Shown piece by piece: positions 1 to 6,003 of a stretch of 11,186 nucleotides of DNA. Each line of letters opens with the position of its first letter. Position 1 is the first letter of the stretch. Location: contig JADYYV010000143.1 in assembly GCA_020853455.1 (NCBI GenBank), positions 1-11,186 of the forward strand. Direction: 5' to 3'. Both the position numbers and the translations under genes were made by a program. This stretch comes from Alphaproteobacteria bacterium (GTDB taxonomy: Bacteria > Pseudomonadota > Alphaproteobacteria > Micavibrionales > UBA2020). The notes beneath the pieces were generated by a model that was not told where the DNA came from, searched no databases, and saw only the letters and a list, made by a program, of their open reading frames with translations.

Positions 1-254
1 GAATCGAAATTCAGGCGGATGGCGATGTCGGCGGCTTTCTCGCCATGTTCGTCGCGGGCGGTCACATCCACGTCGTGCTTCAGCAAGACCTCGATCGCCT
101 CCACATTCGCCCATTGCACGGCCAGGTGCAGGGCAGGGCTGCCATGTTCGTCCTTCGCGTTCACGAGCGCCGGATTGGCGGCCAGTTCCAGCGCCATCAT
201 GCGGTAATCGTTCGTTTCGCAGAACATCAGGAATGTTTTGACGTCGTCTTGCAT
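1..254 (-). CDS. Ankyrin-repeat protein (3' part missing)
   Basis: Reading leftwards from the ATG at 254, the frame stays open to the window edge for 84 codons; the C-terminus lies outside. After about 24 residues (start MQDDVKTFLMFCETNDYRMM) come two ankyrin-type units: NAKDEHGSPALHLAVQWANV followed by EAIEVLLKHD, then TARDEHGEKAADIAIRL. The DEHG motif is encoded by the same 12 bases at 42-53 and 141-152, exactly 99 bp (33 codons) apart, which is the ankyrin period. Ankyrin repeats bind other proteins, so the role is probably a small cytoplasmic interaction partner; the partner cannot be told. No signal peptide is seen. A promoter lies directly upstream, with the -10 only 6 nt from the ATG and no good ribosome binding site. 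This suggests its own, possibly leaderless, transcript rather than read-through from mgtE 43 bp away. Confidence 0.8.
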   Translation of the reverse strand, partial: MQDDVKTFLMFCETNDYRMMALELAANPALVNAKDEHGSPALHLAVQWANVEAIEVLLKHDVDVTARDEHGEKAADIAIRLNFD

Positions 255-260
255 CCCAAG

Positions 261-290
261 ACTATAGGCCGTCAGAATGTATTATGCAAA
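261..290 (-). promoter_or_regulatory. Promoter of the ankyrin gene
   Basis: On the minus strand, TTTGCA (285-290, 4/6 to the -35 consensus) is followed by 18 bp and then TATAGT (261-266, 5/6 to the -10 consensus). The alternative -35 TTGCAT gives 17 bp. Only 6 nt separate the -10 from the ATG at 254, so transcription would start at or next to the start codon. The spacing is seen; the leaderless reading is inferred. Confidence 0.5.
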
Positions 291-297
291 CCGATTC

Positions 298-1731
298 TCA
301 GAGCAAAAAGATGGTCGCAAGGCCCAGAAATGCCATGAATCCGACCACATCCGTGACCGTCGTCAGCAGCACGCCCGCGGCCGGGGCCGGGTCCAGCCCC
401 AAGCGGGACAGCGTGACCGGAATGATCGCCCCGAACAGCCCCGCCACAAAAAGGTTGAGAATCAGCGCCGCCGAAATAACGCCGCCCAGCACAAGGCTGC
501 CGAACCACCACGCCACCAGCCCGCCCAGCAGCAGGGCAAACAGCCCGCCGTTCAAAAGCCCGACCATGCATTCCTTGCCGATCACGCGCCAGGCGTTGGC
601 GGCGGATACTTCTTTGGTCGCAAGGGCGCGAATCATGACGGTTAGCGCCTGCGTGCCCGCATTGCCGCCCATCGACGCGACGATCGGCATCAGGATCGCC
701 AGTGCGACGACTTTTTCGATCGATTTTTCAAACACGCCGATGACCGATGCCGCGATGAAGGCGGTGAAGAGGTTGACGATCAGCCATGTCGAGCGCGATT
801 TCGCGGTGGAGAACAGCGTGCGCGTGATGTCGCTGCCCGAGACACCCCCGAATTTCAGGAAGTCTTCCTCCGCCACCTCGTCGATCACGTCAACGATGTC
901 ATCGACCGTAATGACGCCGATCAGCCGGTTGTCGCTATCGACGACGGGCGCAGACAGCAAATCCTTGCGGCGGAACTGGAACGCCACCTGTTCACGGTCC
1001 ATATCGACCGGCACGGTCACATGTTCGTCGCTCACCAGCGTATCCACCTTGACCGCGCGCTGCGCGCAAAGAACGGATGACAGCGTGACCGCGCCCACAA
1101 AACGGTGCATCGGATCGACGATGAAGATGTCGTAAAACTTATCGGGCAGCGCGTCGGATGCCGCGCGCAGGTAATCGACGATCTTGCCGACCGTCCAGAA
1201 TTGCGGAATCGCGACGAATTCGCGCTGCATCATCCGGCCCGCGGAATCCTCGGGGAAGGTCAGGCCTTCTTCCACGCCCGCGCGGACTTTACGCGATAAA
1301 TGCCGCATGATTTCGTGGCGGCGCTCTTCGTCAAGGTCGTCGATCAGGCGCAGCGCGTCGTCCGATTCCAGCTCGTTCACGATCGCGGCCACATGCGCGC
1401 CCGACATGTGCTCCAGCAGGTCGTTCAGCATTTCGTGGTCGAGATAGGAGAATGTTTCCGGCTGGATGACGGTTTCCAGGATTTCGACCAGCTGGTGACG
1501 CGCCGACGGCGACACCTTGATCAAAAGCTCGGCCGAATCCGGCGCCGACAGGTCGCGGCATAACTCCTGGATGCGGTCGGTATACTGGTGGTCGAGCAGT
1601 TCGAGGATCTCGGAAATAAACGCGTCCGACAGGCCGACCTGATGCTCGTCATCGGGCGCCGCCTGCTGTTCGGGGGCTTCTTGTATCTCCAGCCCTGCTT
1701 TTTCCTTTTCCTCTTCCATTCCTTCAGCCAC
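298..1731 (-). CDS. mgtE: Magnesium transporter MgtE
   Basis: This is a homodimeric inner-membrane Mg2+ channel whose cytoplasmic part senses Mg2+ and closes the pore when the cell is replete. The 477 residues have the family layout. An acidic N-terminal extension (about 1-35) is followed by the helical MgtE N domain (about 36-160), a CBS pair (about 165-285, with SAPVVDSDNRLIGVITVDD in the second CBS), and five membrane helices from about 315 to 477. Both pore signatures are present: PIVASMGGNAGTQ (349-361) and TTVTDVVGF (457-465), with the conserved pore aspartate at 461. The start is uncertain. GTG at 1731 overlaps the maeB stop (GTGGCTGA), which suits translational coupling. ATG at 1719 (473 aa) is the alternative, but its AAGGA abuts the codon. 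Neither has a well-spaced Shine-Dalgarno. No M-box riboswitch can fit, because there is no leader. Confidence 0.95.
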   Translation of the reverse strand: MAEGMEEEKEKAGLEIQEAPEQQAAPDDEHQVGLSDAFISEILELLDHQYTDRIQELCRDLSAPDSAELLIKVSPSARHQLVEILETVIQPETFSYLDHEMLNDLLEHMSGAHVAAIVNELESDDALRLIDDLDEERRHEIMRHLSRKVRAGVEEGLTFPEDSAGRMMQREFVAIPQFWTVGKIVDYLRAASDALPDKFYDIFIVDPMHRFVGAVTLSSVLCAQRAVKVDTLVSDEHVTVPVDMDREQVAFQFRRKDLLSAPVVDSDNRLIGVITVDDIVDVIDEVAEEDFLKFGGVSGSDITRTLFSTAKSRSTWLIVNLFTAFIAASVIGVFEKSIEKVVALAILMPIVASMGGNAGTQALTVMIRALATKEVSAANAWRVIGKECMVGLLNGGLFALLLGGLVAWWFGSLVLGGVISAALILNLFVAGLFGAIIPVTLSRLGLDPAPAAGVLLTTVTDVVGFMAFLGLATIFLL

Positions 1732-4111
1732 GCTTGCGCTTGGCGGCGGGTTTGGATCTGGTTTTCGGTTTCTCTTTCGCCTTCGCCTTCGGGGCTTTTT
1801 TGGACGCGCGGGATTTTGCGGTTTTCTTTTCGGCGATCACATCCGCACAGGCCGAGGCATAGGCCGCCGCATTCACGATCCCGCGCGACGTGACGGAAGG
1901 GATCAGGATATGCGCGGGCTTCGCCGTGCCCAGCAGCAGCGGGCCGACGGCGATACCGTCCGACAGCGTCTTCATCATGTGGAACACGATGTTGGCGGCG
2001 TCGATGTTGGGCATGATCAGCAGGTTGGCCTGCCCCTTCAGCTCCGAATTCGGGAACATCATTTCGCGGATGCCTTCGTCGAGCGCGGCGGAACCGGTCA
2101 TCTCGCCTTCGACTTCCAGTTCAGGCGCGCGTTCGCGGATCAGCTGGGTCGCGTCGCGCATCTTGATTGTTTCGGGGCGCTCCACGCTGCCGAAATCGGA
2201 ATGGGACAGCAATGCAACTTTCGGCACCAGACCGAAGCGGCGCACTTCTTCCGCCGCCATCAGCGTCATGTCGCACAACTGCTCTGCCGTCGGGTTCGGG
2301 TTGACGAAGGGGTCGCACAGGAAAAACGTGCCCTTGTTGATAATCATGACCGCCAGCGACGCATAGGTCTGCGCGCCCGGCGCCGGGCCCAGCACGTCGG
2401 TAATGTATTTGTAATGGCGGTCGTAGCGGCCGATCGTGCCGCAGATGAGCGCATCGGCTTCGTCCTTTTGCACCATCAGCGCGGCGATCACGGAATTGCG
2501 TGTGCGCACCATTTGCTTGGCAATCGCGGGCGTCACGCCCTTGCGCTGCATCAGCTTGTGATAGGTCGTCCAGTAATCGTTATAGCGCGAATCCATTTCC
2601 GGGTTGACCAGGTCGAAATGGACGTTCTTTTTCAGGCGCAGGCCGAGTTTTTTGATACGGCTCAGGATGACGTCTTCGCGGCCGATCAATATCGGTTTCG
2701 CCAGTTCCTCGTCGACGATGGTCTGCACGGCATGCAGTACGCGGGTTTCTTCACCCTCCGCAAAGGCGATGCGTTTCGGGTTGTTGGCCGCGCGGTCGTA
2801 AATCGGGCGCATCAGCTGGCCGGACTTGAAAACGTATTTCAGCAGGCTTTCGTGGTACGCGTCGAAATCCGCGATGGGGCGGGTGGCGACGCCGGAATCC
2901 ATCGCGGCCTTTGCAACCGCCGGCGGTAGTTTTAAAATCAGGCGCGTATCGAACGGTTTCGGAATCAGGTATTCGGGTCCGAAGCTGAGCGGGATATCGC
3001 CGTAAAGCGCGGCAACCTCTGCCGTCGGTTCTTCATGCGCGAGTTCGGCGATGGCATTGACGCAGGCGAGCTTCATCGCTTCGTTGATCGTGGTCGCGCC
3101 CACATCCAGCGCGCCGCGGAAGATAAAGGGGAAACACAGCGCGTTGTTCGCCTGATTGGTGTAATCGGAACGGCCCGTGCAGATCACGGCATTCGGCTTG
3201 GCCGCCCGCGCTTCTTCGGGCATGATTTCGGGAGTCGGGTTCGCGAGCGCCATGATCAGCGGCGCATCCGCCATCGTTTTCACCATCGCGCCAGTCAAAA
3301 CGCCGGGGGCGGACAGGCCCAGAAACACATCCGCGCCCTTGATGACTTCCGCGAGCGTGCGCGCCTTGGTCTCGACGGCGTATTGTTTCTTTTCTTCATC
3401 CATATGGCTGTTGCGGCCTTTCCAGACCACGCCTTCGCGGTCGGTCAGGATGATGTTTTTCTTCGGCAGCCCCAGCGCGACCAGCAAATGCACGCAGGCC
3501 ATCGCCGCAGCGCCCGCGCCCGACGTGACAAGCTTCACATCCTTCATGTTGCGCTTCGCCAGCTTCAGCCAGTTGACGAAGGCCGCGCCCACGATGATCG
3601 CCGTGCCGTGCTGATCGTCATGGAACACGGGAATCTTCATGCGTTCCTTCAGGCGGCGCTCGATCTCGAAACATTCGGGCGATTTGATGTCTTCAAGGTT
3701 CACGCCGCCGAAGCTGGGTTCCAGTGCCGCGATGATTTCGACCAGCTGGTCGGTGTTCTTGGAATCGATCTCGATGTCGATCGCATCGATGCCGGCGAAT
3801 TTCTTGAACAGGACGGCCTTGCCCTCCATCACGGGCTTTGCCGCCAGCGGGCCGATATCGCCAAGGCCCAGCACGGCGGTGCCATTCGTGATGACGGCGA
3901 CAAGATTGCCGCGCGCGGTGTAAAGCGGTGCGGTGGATGGGTCTGCCGCGATTTCAAGACAGGGGGCGGCGACGCCCGGCGAATAGGCCAGCGACAGGTC
4001 GCGCTGCGACACCAGGTTCTTGGTGGGCGTGATCGATATCTTGCCGGGGCCGTTCGGGTTGCGGTGGTAATCCAGCGCGTCCTGATACAGTTTGTCTTTT
4101 TTTAGAACCAT
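1724..4111 (-). CDS. maeB: NADP-dependent malic enzyme with PTA-like domain
   Basis: The enzyme oxidatively decarboxylates (S)-malate to pyruvate with reduction of NADP+, using Mg2+ or Mn2+, and supplies NADPH and pyruvate in the cytoplasm. The malic-enzyme domain (about 1-420) contains LAYSPGVAAP with the probable catalytic Tyr43. It also has TNGTAVLGLGDIGPLAAKP with Lys92, a metal-site Glu-Asp at 140-141, FHDDQHGTA (163-171) and the nucleotide-binding SGAGAAAMA (197-205). A phosphotransacetylase-like domain (about 430-760) ends near SRG (742-744). In studied MaeB proteins this domain is regulatory (acetyl-CoA sensing) rather than an active Pta. At 795 residues it is longer than the usual roughly 760, because a very basic Lys/Ala-rich tail (about 763-795) follows the last conserved helix. 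The start ATG at 4111 has GGGAG at 4119-4123, 7 nt away. The stop overlaps the mgtE start by 8 bp. Confidence 0.96.
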   Translation of the reverse strand: MVLKKDKLYQDALDYHRNPNGPGKISITPTKNLVSQRDLSLAYSPGVAAPCLEIAADPSTAPLYTARGNLVAVITNGTAVLGLGDIGPLAAKPVMEGKAVLFKKFAGIDAIDIEIDSKNTDQLVEIIAALEPSFGGVNLEDIKSPECFEIERRLKERMKIPVFHDDQHGTAIIVGAAFVNWLKLAKRNMKDVKLVTSGAGAAAMACVHLLVALGLPKKNIILTDREGVVWKGRNSHMDEEKKQYAVETKARTLAEVIKGADVFLGLSAPGVLTGAMVKTMADAPLIMALANPTPEIMPEEARAAKPNAVICTGRSDYTNQANNALCFPFIFRGALDVGATTINEAMKLACVNAIAELAHEEPTAEVAALYGDIPLSFGPEYLIPKPFDTRLILKLPPAVAKAAMDSGVATRPIADFDAYHESLLKYVFKSGQLMRPIYDRAANNPKRIAFAEGEETRVLHAVQTIVDEELAKPILIGREDVILSRIKKLGLRLKKNVHFDLVNPEMDSRYNDYWTTYHKLMQRKGVTPAIAKQMVRTRNSVIAALMVQKDEADALICGTIGRYDRHYKYITDVLGPAPGAQTYASLAVMIINKGTFFLCDPFVNPNPTAEQLCDMTLMAAEEVRRFGLVPKVALLSHSDFGSVERPETIKMRDATQLIRERAPELEVEGEMTGSAALDEGIREMMFPNSELKGQANLLIMPNIDAANIVFHMMKTLSDGIAVGPLLLGTAKPAHILIPSVTSRGIVNAAAYASACADVIAEKKTAKSRASKKAPKAKAKEKPKTRSKPAAKRKRG

Positions 4112-4118
4112 TGATGAT

Positions 4119-4123
4119 CTCCC
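4119..4123 (-). promoter_or_regulatory. Ribosome binding site of maeB
   Basis: GGGAG on the minus strand, 7 nt before the ATG at 4111, supports that start. No convincing -35/-10 pair could be fixed between here and the tRNA terminator at 4207, although a maeB promoter must lie there if the terminator works. Confidence 0.7.
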
Positions 4124-4206
4124 GGGAAGGGGGTGACGGCGGATGCCAAACCCCGAAGAAAGGTTAGCATGGTTTTGATAAGAAAGGGATTGAAAGCAAG
4201 GGCCTG

Positions 4207-4250
4207 AAAAGAAAATCCCCCCGGCTGCCGGAGCAGCGCAAGGGGGGGAT
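4207..4250 (-). terminator. Intrinsic terminator of tRNA-Leu
   Basis: Read on the minus strand, an outer stem ATCCCCCC/GGGGGGAT encloses an inner hairpin GCTGC-TCCG-GCAGC. TTTTCTTTT follows at once. It begins directly after the tRNA CCA end and separates the tRNA from maeB, so maeB should have its own promoter. Confidence 0.85.
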
Positions 4251-4251
4251 A

Positions 4252-4336
4252 TGGTGCGGTCGAAAAGACTCGAACTTTCACGGGTCGCCCCGCTACCACC
4301 TCAAGGTAGTGCGTCTACCAATTCCGCCACGACCGC
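4252..4336 (-). tRNA. tRNA-Leu(GAG)
   Basis: An 85-nt class II tRNA. The acceptor stem GCGGTCG/CGACCGC is perfect, with discriminator A and an encoded CCA (4252-4254). The anticodon arm is CTACC-TTGAGGT-GGTAG, giving anticodon GAG at 4300-4302 and G37, which decodes CUC and CUU leucine codons. A long variable arm (GGG/CCC stem) and a T loop of TTCGAGT complete the leucine pattern. The T stem has one G-U pair. It has its own promoter upstream and terminator downstream. No repeat of its 3' end was found elsewhere in the window, so there is no sign of an integrated element. Confidence 0.96.
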
Positions 4337-4362
4337 GTAAGGGTAGTTTATTACCGTATTGC

Positions 4363-4390
4363 AATATCAGATAGGGCTATCGACCGTCAA
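4363..4390 (-). promoter_or_regulatory. Promoter of tRNA-Leu
   Basis: On the minus strand, TTGACG (4385-4390, 5/6 to consensus) is followed by 16 bp and then GATATT (4363-4368, 4/6). The expected start near 4355 gives a leader of about 20 nt before the mature tRNA 5' end at 4336. It lies in the gap after the stop codon of the upstream unknown gene. Confidence 0.55.
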
Positions 4391-4407
4391 GTGCAGCTTT
4401 TAAGGGC

Positions 4408-4938
4408 TTAATTCGGGCGGGAAGGGCTTTGGGGGCCGGTTTTCGGCTTGGCGGCGGGCTGTGCCACCGGCGCGACCGATTTTGCCGTCAGAATCTGGCC
4501 TTTTTTCTCCGTGCGGGAGAAATAGAGGTCATCGAGCCCTTCGCGGAATTTCTCCGGCAGCAGGCGGTAGGCGGCCATGAAATGGTGTTTCGGCTCTTCG
4601 CCGGGCGGGGTCGCGCGGTATTTCAGCAGCGATTCTTCCATGTCCTTCAGAATCAGGTAGGCAGTGTCGAAATTCATCTCCAGGTCTTCGCCGGGCTTGC
4701 GGCCGGCATGCTTCTCGCACGCCGCCTGATAGGCATGGCTGATCTGCTGCAGGCCGTAGGTCACGTTGCGCAGGTTATGCTTGCTGGTGATCGTCCAGTG
4801 GCCGTATTTGCCTCGGGTGGCGGTGAACTGGATGCTTTTGTCGGTATTCTCCAGATCCGGGATGGGCAGCTTGCGCGTGACCATCTGGTCGACCTGGTCA
4901 AAGGAATCGGCGGCCTTGTTGAAGATCTTTCTGAACAT
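4408..4938 (-). CDS. Unrecognised 176-residue soluble protein
   Basis: I do not recognise a family. The product begins MFRKIFNKAADSFDQVDQMV and looks mostly helical and charged. The middle has a short, possibly beta, stretch (SIQFTATRGKYGHWTITSKH), then helices with several aromatic and acidic residues. The last 25 or so residues are Pro/Ala/Lys-rich (VAQPAAKPKTGPQSPSRPN) and probably disordered. No signal peptide, membrane segment or metal motif is evident. The start at 4938 is chosen because GGAGG at 4945-4949 lies 6 nt upstream; a start 6 codons earlier would put this site inside the gene. Codon use matches its neighbours, so it is likely native. It is divergent from lipB and may share its control region. 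Confidence 0.8.
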   Translation of the reverse strand: MFRKIFNKAADSFDQVDQMVTRKLPIPDLENTDKSIQFTATRGKYGHWTITSKHNLRNVTYGLQQISHAYQAACEKHAGRKPGEDLEMNFDTAYLILKDMEESLLKYRATPPGEEPKHHFMAAYRLLPEKFREGLDDLYFSRTEKKGQILTAKSVAPVAQPAAKPKTGPQSPSRPN

Positions 4939-4944
4939 GAATTT

Positions 4945-4949
4945 CCTCC
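4945..4949 (-). promoter_or_regulatory. Ribosome binding site fixing the start at 4938
   Basis: GGAGG followed by AAATTC and ATG on the minus strand is a strong site with 6-nt spacing. It decides between the ATG at 4938 and the earlier in-frame start at 4956. Confidence 0.8.
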
Positions 4950-4966
4950 GGCACAAGGACTTGGCA

Positions 4967-4995
4967 TTTACAGAATATTGTAAAAAACCAACAAT
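4967..4995 (+). promoter_or_regulatory. Divergent promoter region with inverted repeat
   Basis: On the plus strand, TTTACA (4967-4972, 5/6), 17 bp and AACAAT (4990-4995, 4/6) form a candidate lipB promoter with a leader of about 115 nt. On the minus strand, TACAAT (4977-4982, 5/6 to -10) could serve the unknown gene at 4938, though its -35 is poor. An 18-bp dyad, TTTACA-N6-TGTAAA (4967-4984), covers both elements. A second plus-strand choice is TTAACG (4996-5001), 17 bp, TGTAAA (5019-5024). The sequence matches are seen; promoter activity is inferred. Confidence 0.4.
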
Positions 4996-5116
4996 TTAAC
5001 GAAATGGGACAGTATTTTTGTAAATAGCATGGCCCTGCGAGTCAAGGGGGCTTCCCAAGAAATGGGGCTTGGATTATGTTATGGGCATCAATTTTAGTAC
5101 TGAAAGAGATTTTAAA

Positions 5117-5803
5117 ATGGCGATCGCACAAAAAGCGGCGACCAAAACAACCGCACCCAAAAAAACCGTTTTCAAGGTTGATTGGCAATCCGAAGACCGT
5201 CCCGTCGCCTATGACCGCGCGCTTGCGTTCATGGAGGCGAAAGCGGGGCTCATCCGCGACAAGGCGGAAAACGAACTCGTCTGGCTGCTCGAACACCCCC
5301 CCGTCTATACGGCGGGCACCAGCGCGAAGCAGACCGATATGCTGAACCCGCGCTTCCCCGTTTACAGCGCGGGGCGCGGCGGCGAATACACCTATCACGG
5401 TCCGGGGCAGCGCATCGCCTATGTGATGCTCGATCTGCAAAAACGCAATCCCGACCTGCGCGACTATATCAACAAGCTCGAAGGCTGGATGATCGATACG
5501 CTGAAAACATGGGATGTGACGGGCGAGCGCCGCGAAGGCCGCATCGGCGTCTGGATCAACATGAAAAATCACGGCGGCAAGGGCGAAGCGAAAATCGCCG
5601 CCATCGGCGTGCGCGTGCGCAAATGGGTCAGCTATCACGGCATCGCGCTCAACGTGAACCCCGATCTTACGCATTACAACGGCATCGTCCCCTGCGGCAT
5701 CACCGAACACGGCGTCACCTCGCTTGCGCAGCTGGGCATCAAGGTTGCGATGCAGGATGTCGATCGCGCGTTGAAGGCGAATTGGGAAAAGACCTTCGGC
5801 TGA
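5117..5803 (+). CDS. lipB: Octanoyltransferase LipB
   Basis: The enzyme transfers the octanoyl group from octanoyl-acyl carrier protein to the lipoyl-domain lysine of 2-oxoacid dehydrogenases and GcvH, the step before LipA adds sulphur. In the 228-residue form, the family signature RGGEYTYHGPGQ starts at 87. The catalytic lysine of EAKIAAIGVRV is at 159 and the catalytic cysteine of PCGITEHGV is at 193. The length is normal. ATG 5117 is chosen because an AAAGAGA stretch lies about 7 nt upstream and the earlier frame (TTG 5069, ATG 5081) adds residues of no clear purpose. Residues 1-17 are Lys/Ala/Thr-rich and poorly conserved-looking. No lipA is in the window, so lipB stands alone here. The downstream gap has two hairpins but no T-run. 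Confidence 0.94.
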   Translation: MAIAQKAATKTTAPKKTVFKVDWQSEDRPVAYDRALAFMEAKAGLIRDKAENELVWLLEHPPVYTAGTSAKQTDMLNPRFPVYSAGRGGEYTYHGPGQRIAYVMLDLQKRNPDLRDYINKLEGWMIDTLKTWDVTGERREGRIGVWINMKNHGGKGEAKIAAIGVRVRKWVSYHGIALNVNPDLTHYNGIVPCGITEHGVTSLAQLGIKVAMQDVDRALKANWEKTFG

Positions 5804-5833
5804 TCGCGAATCAGCTTTTCGTACCTGCCTGAC

Positions 5834-5872
5834 TGCTGCTTTGCAGCATCGGCTGTTTGCGAATGCTTCGCA
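5834..5872 (+). other. Two small hairpins after lipB
   Basis: TGCTGC-TTT-GCAGCA (5834-5848) and TGCGAA-TGC-TTCGCA (5858-5872) are perfect 6-bp stems with 3-base loops, 9 bp apart. Neither is followed by a T-run on either strand, so they are not classic intrinsic terminators. They may protect the lipB mRNA 3' end or be chance. Confidence 0.45.
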
Positions 5873-5929
5873 CAAAAAGAGTCCTTTCGGGCGGCTTTTG
5901 AGCCATAAAATTTCCAAAAACACGCGTTT

Positions 5930-5962
5930 CCAGATTGTATTCGTCAGAATATCTGGTATCTT
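5930..5962 (+). promoter_or_regulatory. Extended -10 promoter with dyad operator
   Basis: TTGTAT (5935-5940), 16 bp, then TATCTT (5957-5962) preceded by TG at 5954-5955, an extended -10 pattern. The spacer holds a dyad: CCAGAT (5930-5935) and ATTC (5939-5942) mirror GAAT (5947-5950) and ATCTGG (5951-5956) around GTCA. A repressor bound there would block the polymerase. The expected transcript start is near 5969, about 35 nt before the TTG start at 6004. Confidence 0.4.
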
Positions 5963-5990
5963 CGGCTCAACACTTACATAACTCTTTTGC

Positions 5991-5995
5991 GGGAG
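5991..5995 (+). promoter_or_regulatory. Ribosome binding site fixing a TTG start
   Basis: GGGAG lies 8 nt before the TTG at 6004. The frame is open from another TTG at 5935, but that codon sits inside the -35/dyad region and lacks a binding site. Confidence 0.65.
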
Positions 5996-6003
5996 TACGG
6001 GAT

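Noticed and set aside
1910..2929. 339-codon plus-strand open frame within maeB
   Set aside because: Another shadow of maeB, rich in Arg, His and Gln with no domain.
3035..4105. 356-codon plus-strand open frame within maeB
   Set aside because: It is antisense to conserved malic-enzyme motifs, has a His/Arg/Asp-rich composition and no family resemblance.
4252..4336. tRNA-Leu as an integration site
   Set aside because: There is no duplicate of the tRNA 3' end and no integrase gene in the window.
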